Shown: positions 5,445-5,621 of the stretch, one piece after another
Position numbering within the stretch: the first letter of the stretch is position 1
Layout of the letters: the number at the start of each line of letters is the position of its first letter
DNA from: Mageeibacillus sp. UBA1046
GTDB lineage: Bacteria > Bacillota > Clostridia > Saccharofermentanales > DTU023
Assembly (NCBI GenBank): GCA_002316595.1
Contig: DCDV01000004.1
Location: forward strand, 297,399 to 303,019
DNA length: 5,621 nt
Direction of reading: 5' to 3'
Translations under genes and position numbers: made by a program
Notes under the pieces: generated by a model
What the model was told of the DNA's origin: nothing
The model's input: only the letters and a program-made list of their open reading frames with translations
Databases searched by the model: none

Positions 5445-5621
5445 GAATGGCTTAGCTCCGGCTTCCCTCGTCAGAATTTTCAGGAACTCCTGCCCGGCCC
5501 GAGACTCATAGAGCTGGAACAGCCGCACGACGAGAAGGTGGACGAGCTAAATGCTGAGCAGGTGCTCGCACTCCTGACAGCCGCCTTCATAAACAGTTCC
5601 AACCTGATCATGTATCCGCGG
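5445..5621 (+). pseudogene. In-frame continuation beyond the TAG: rest of a DUF6508-like C-terminal domain, partial
   Basis: The frame of the ADP-ribosylglycohydrolase gene stays open for 59 codons after its TAG and runs off the right edge. It reads EWLSSGFPRQNF, then QELLPGPRLIELEQPHDEKV, then DELNAEQVLALLTAAF. The last segment resembles the helix in DUF6508 domains of the form ADLxxLxxLLTAxVRxERF, and the upstream (F)xxEWxxSGF resembles their preceding segment. That places the TAG inside a continuous domain. There is no in-frame ATG or ribosome binding site before the very end, so an independent gene is unlikely. It may be a nonsense mutation, a base error or a readthrough extension. The family match is from memory of the domain pattern and is moderately certain. 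Confidence 0.5.

Noticed and set aside
5481..5492. CAGGA-AC-TCCTG palindrome after the TAG, considered as a terminator
   Set aside because: The loop would be only two bases and no T run follows; it lies within apparent coding sequence.

Overview
The window looks like chromosomal DNA from a Gram-positive bacterium, most likely an anaerobic or gut-type member of the Bacillota (Clostridia or Negativicutes). This is inferred from strong AGGAG-type ribosome binding sites, a large secreted GLUG-repeat surface protein, and a short clostridial-type ADP-ribosylglycohydrolase. I see no rRNA, tRNA, CRISPR array, insertion sequence, integrase or phage gene.

Layout. Positions 1-3368 (minus strand) hold one very large repetitive secreted protein gene that runs off the left edge. 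It has a signal peptide, then at least two copies of a module made of a putative-Ig (He_PIG-like) domain followed by a GLUG/beta-helix-like repeat tract. A single +1 reading-frame break near 1757-1766 splits it into a 537-aa N-terminal product (1755-3368) and an open continuation (1-1762) that has no convincing start of its own. Positions 3369-3592 are its upstream region, with a strong RBS inside a potential hairpin, a candidate sigma-A promoter and a palindrome next to the -35 box. Positions 3593-4129 (minus) encode a 178-aa soluble protein of unknown function, with its own extended -10 promoter and a hairpin at the predicted 5' end of its mRNA. Positions 4130-4508 form the divergent intergenic region. 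It contains a consensus -10 for the rightward gene and two imperfect 37-bp tandem repeats in that gene's leader. Positions 4509-5444 (plus) encode an ADP-ribosylglycohydrolase with its key metal-binding motifs present. Past its TAG stop the same frame stays open to the window end. The peptide spanning the stop reads like a DUF6508-type C-terminal domain, so the TAG appears to sit inside a domain.

How the genes relate. The ADP-ribosylglycohydrolase and the 178-aa gene are divergent, with promoters about 115 bp apart. The surface-protein gene lies downstream of the 178-aa gene on the same strand, but appears to have its own promoter. No pathway obviously links the three. The most notable feature is that two of the three genes are interrupted by single events, a frameshift and an in-frame amber codon, while the flanking sequence still encodes plausible protein. 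This points to recent gene decay, sequencing error or, less likely, recoding. I do not see convincing evidence for a new multi-gene system.
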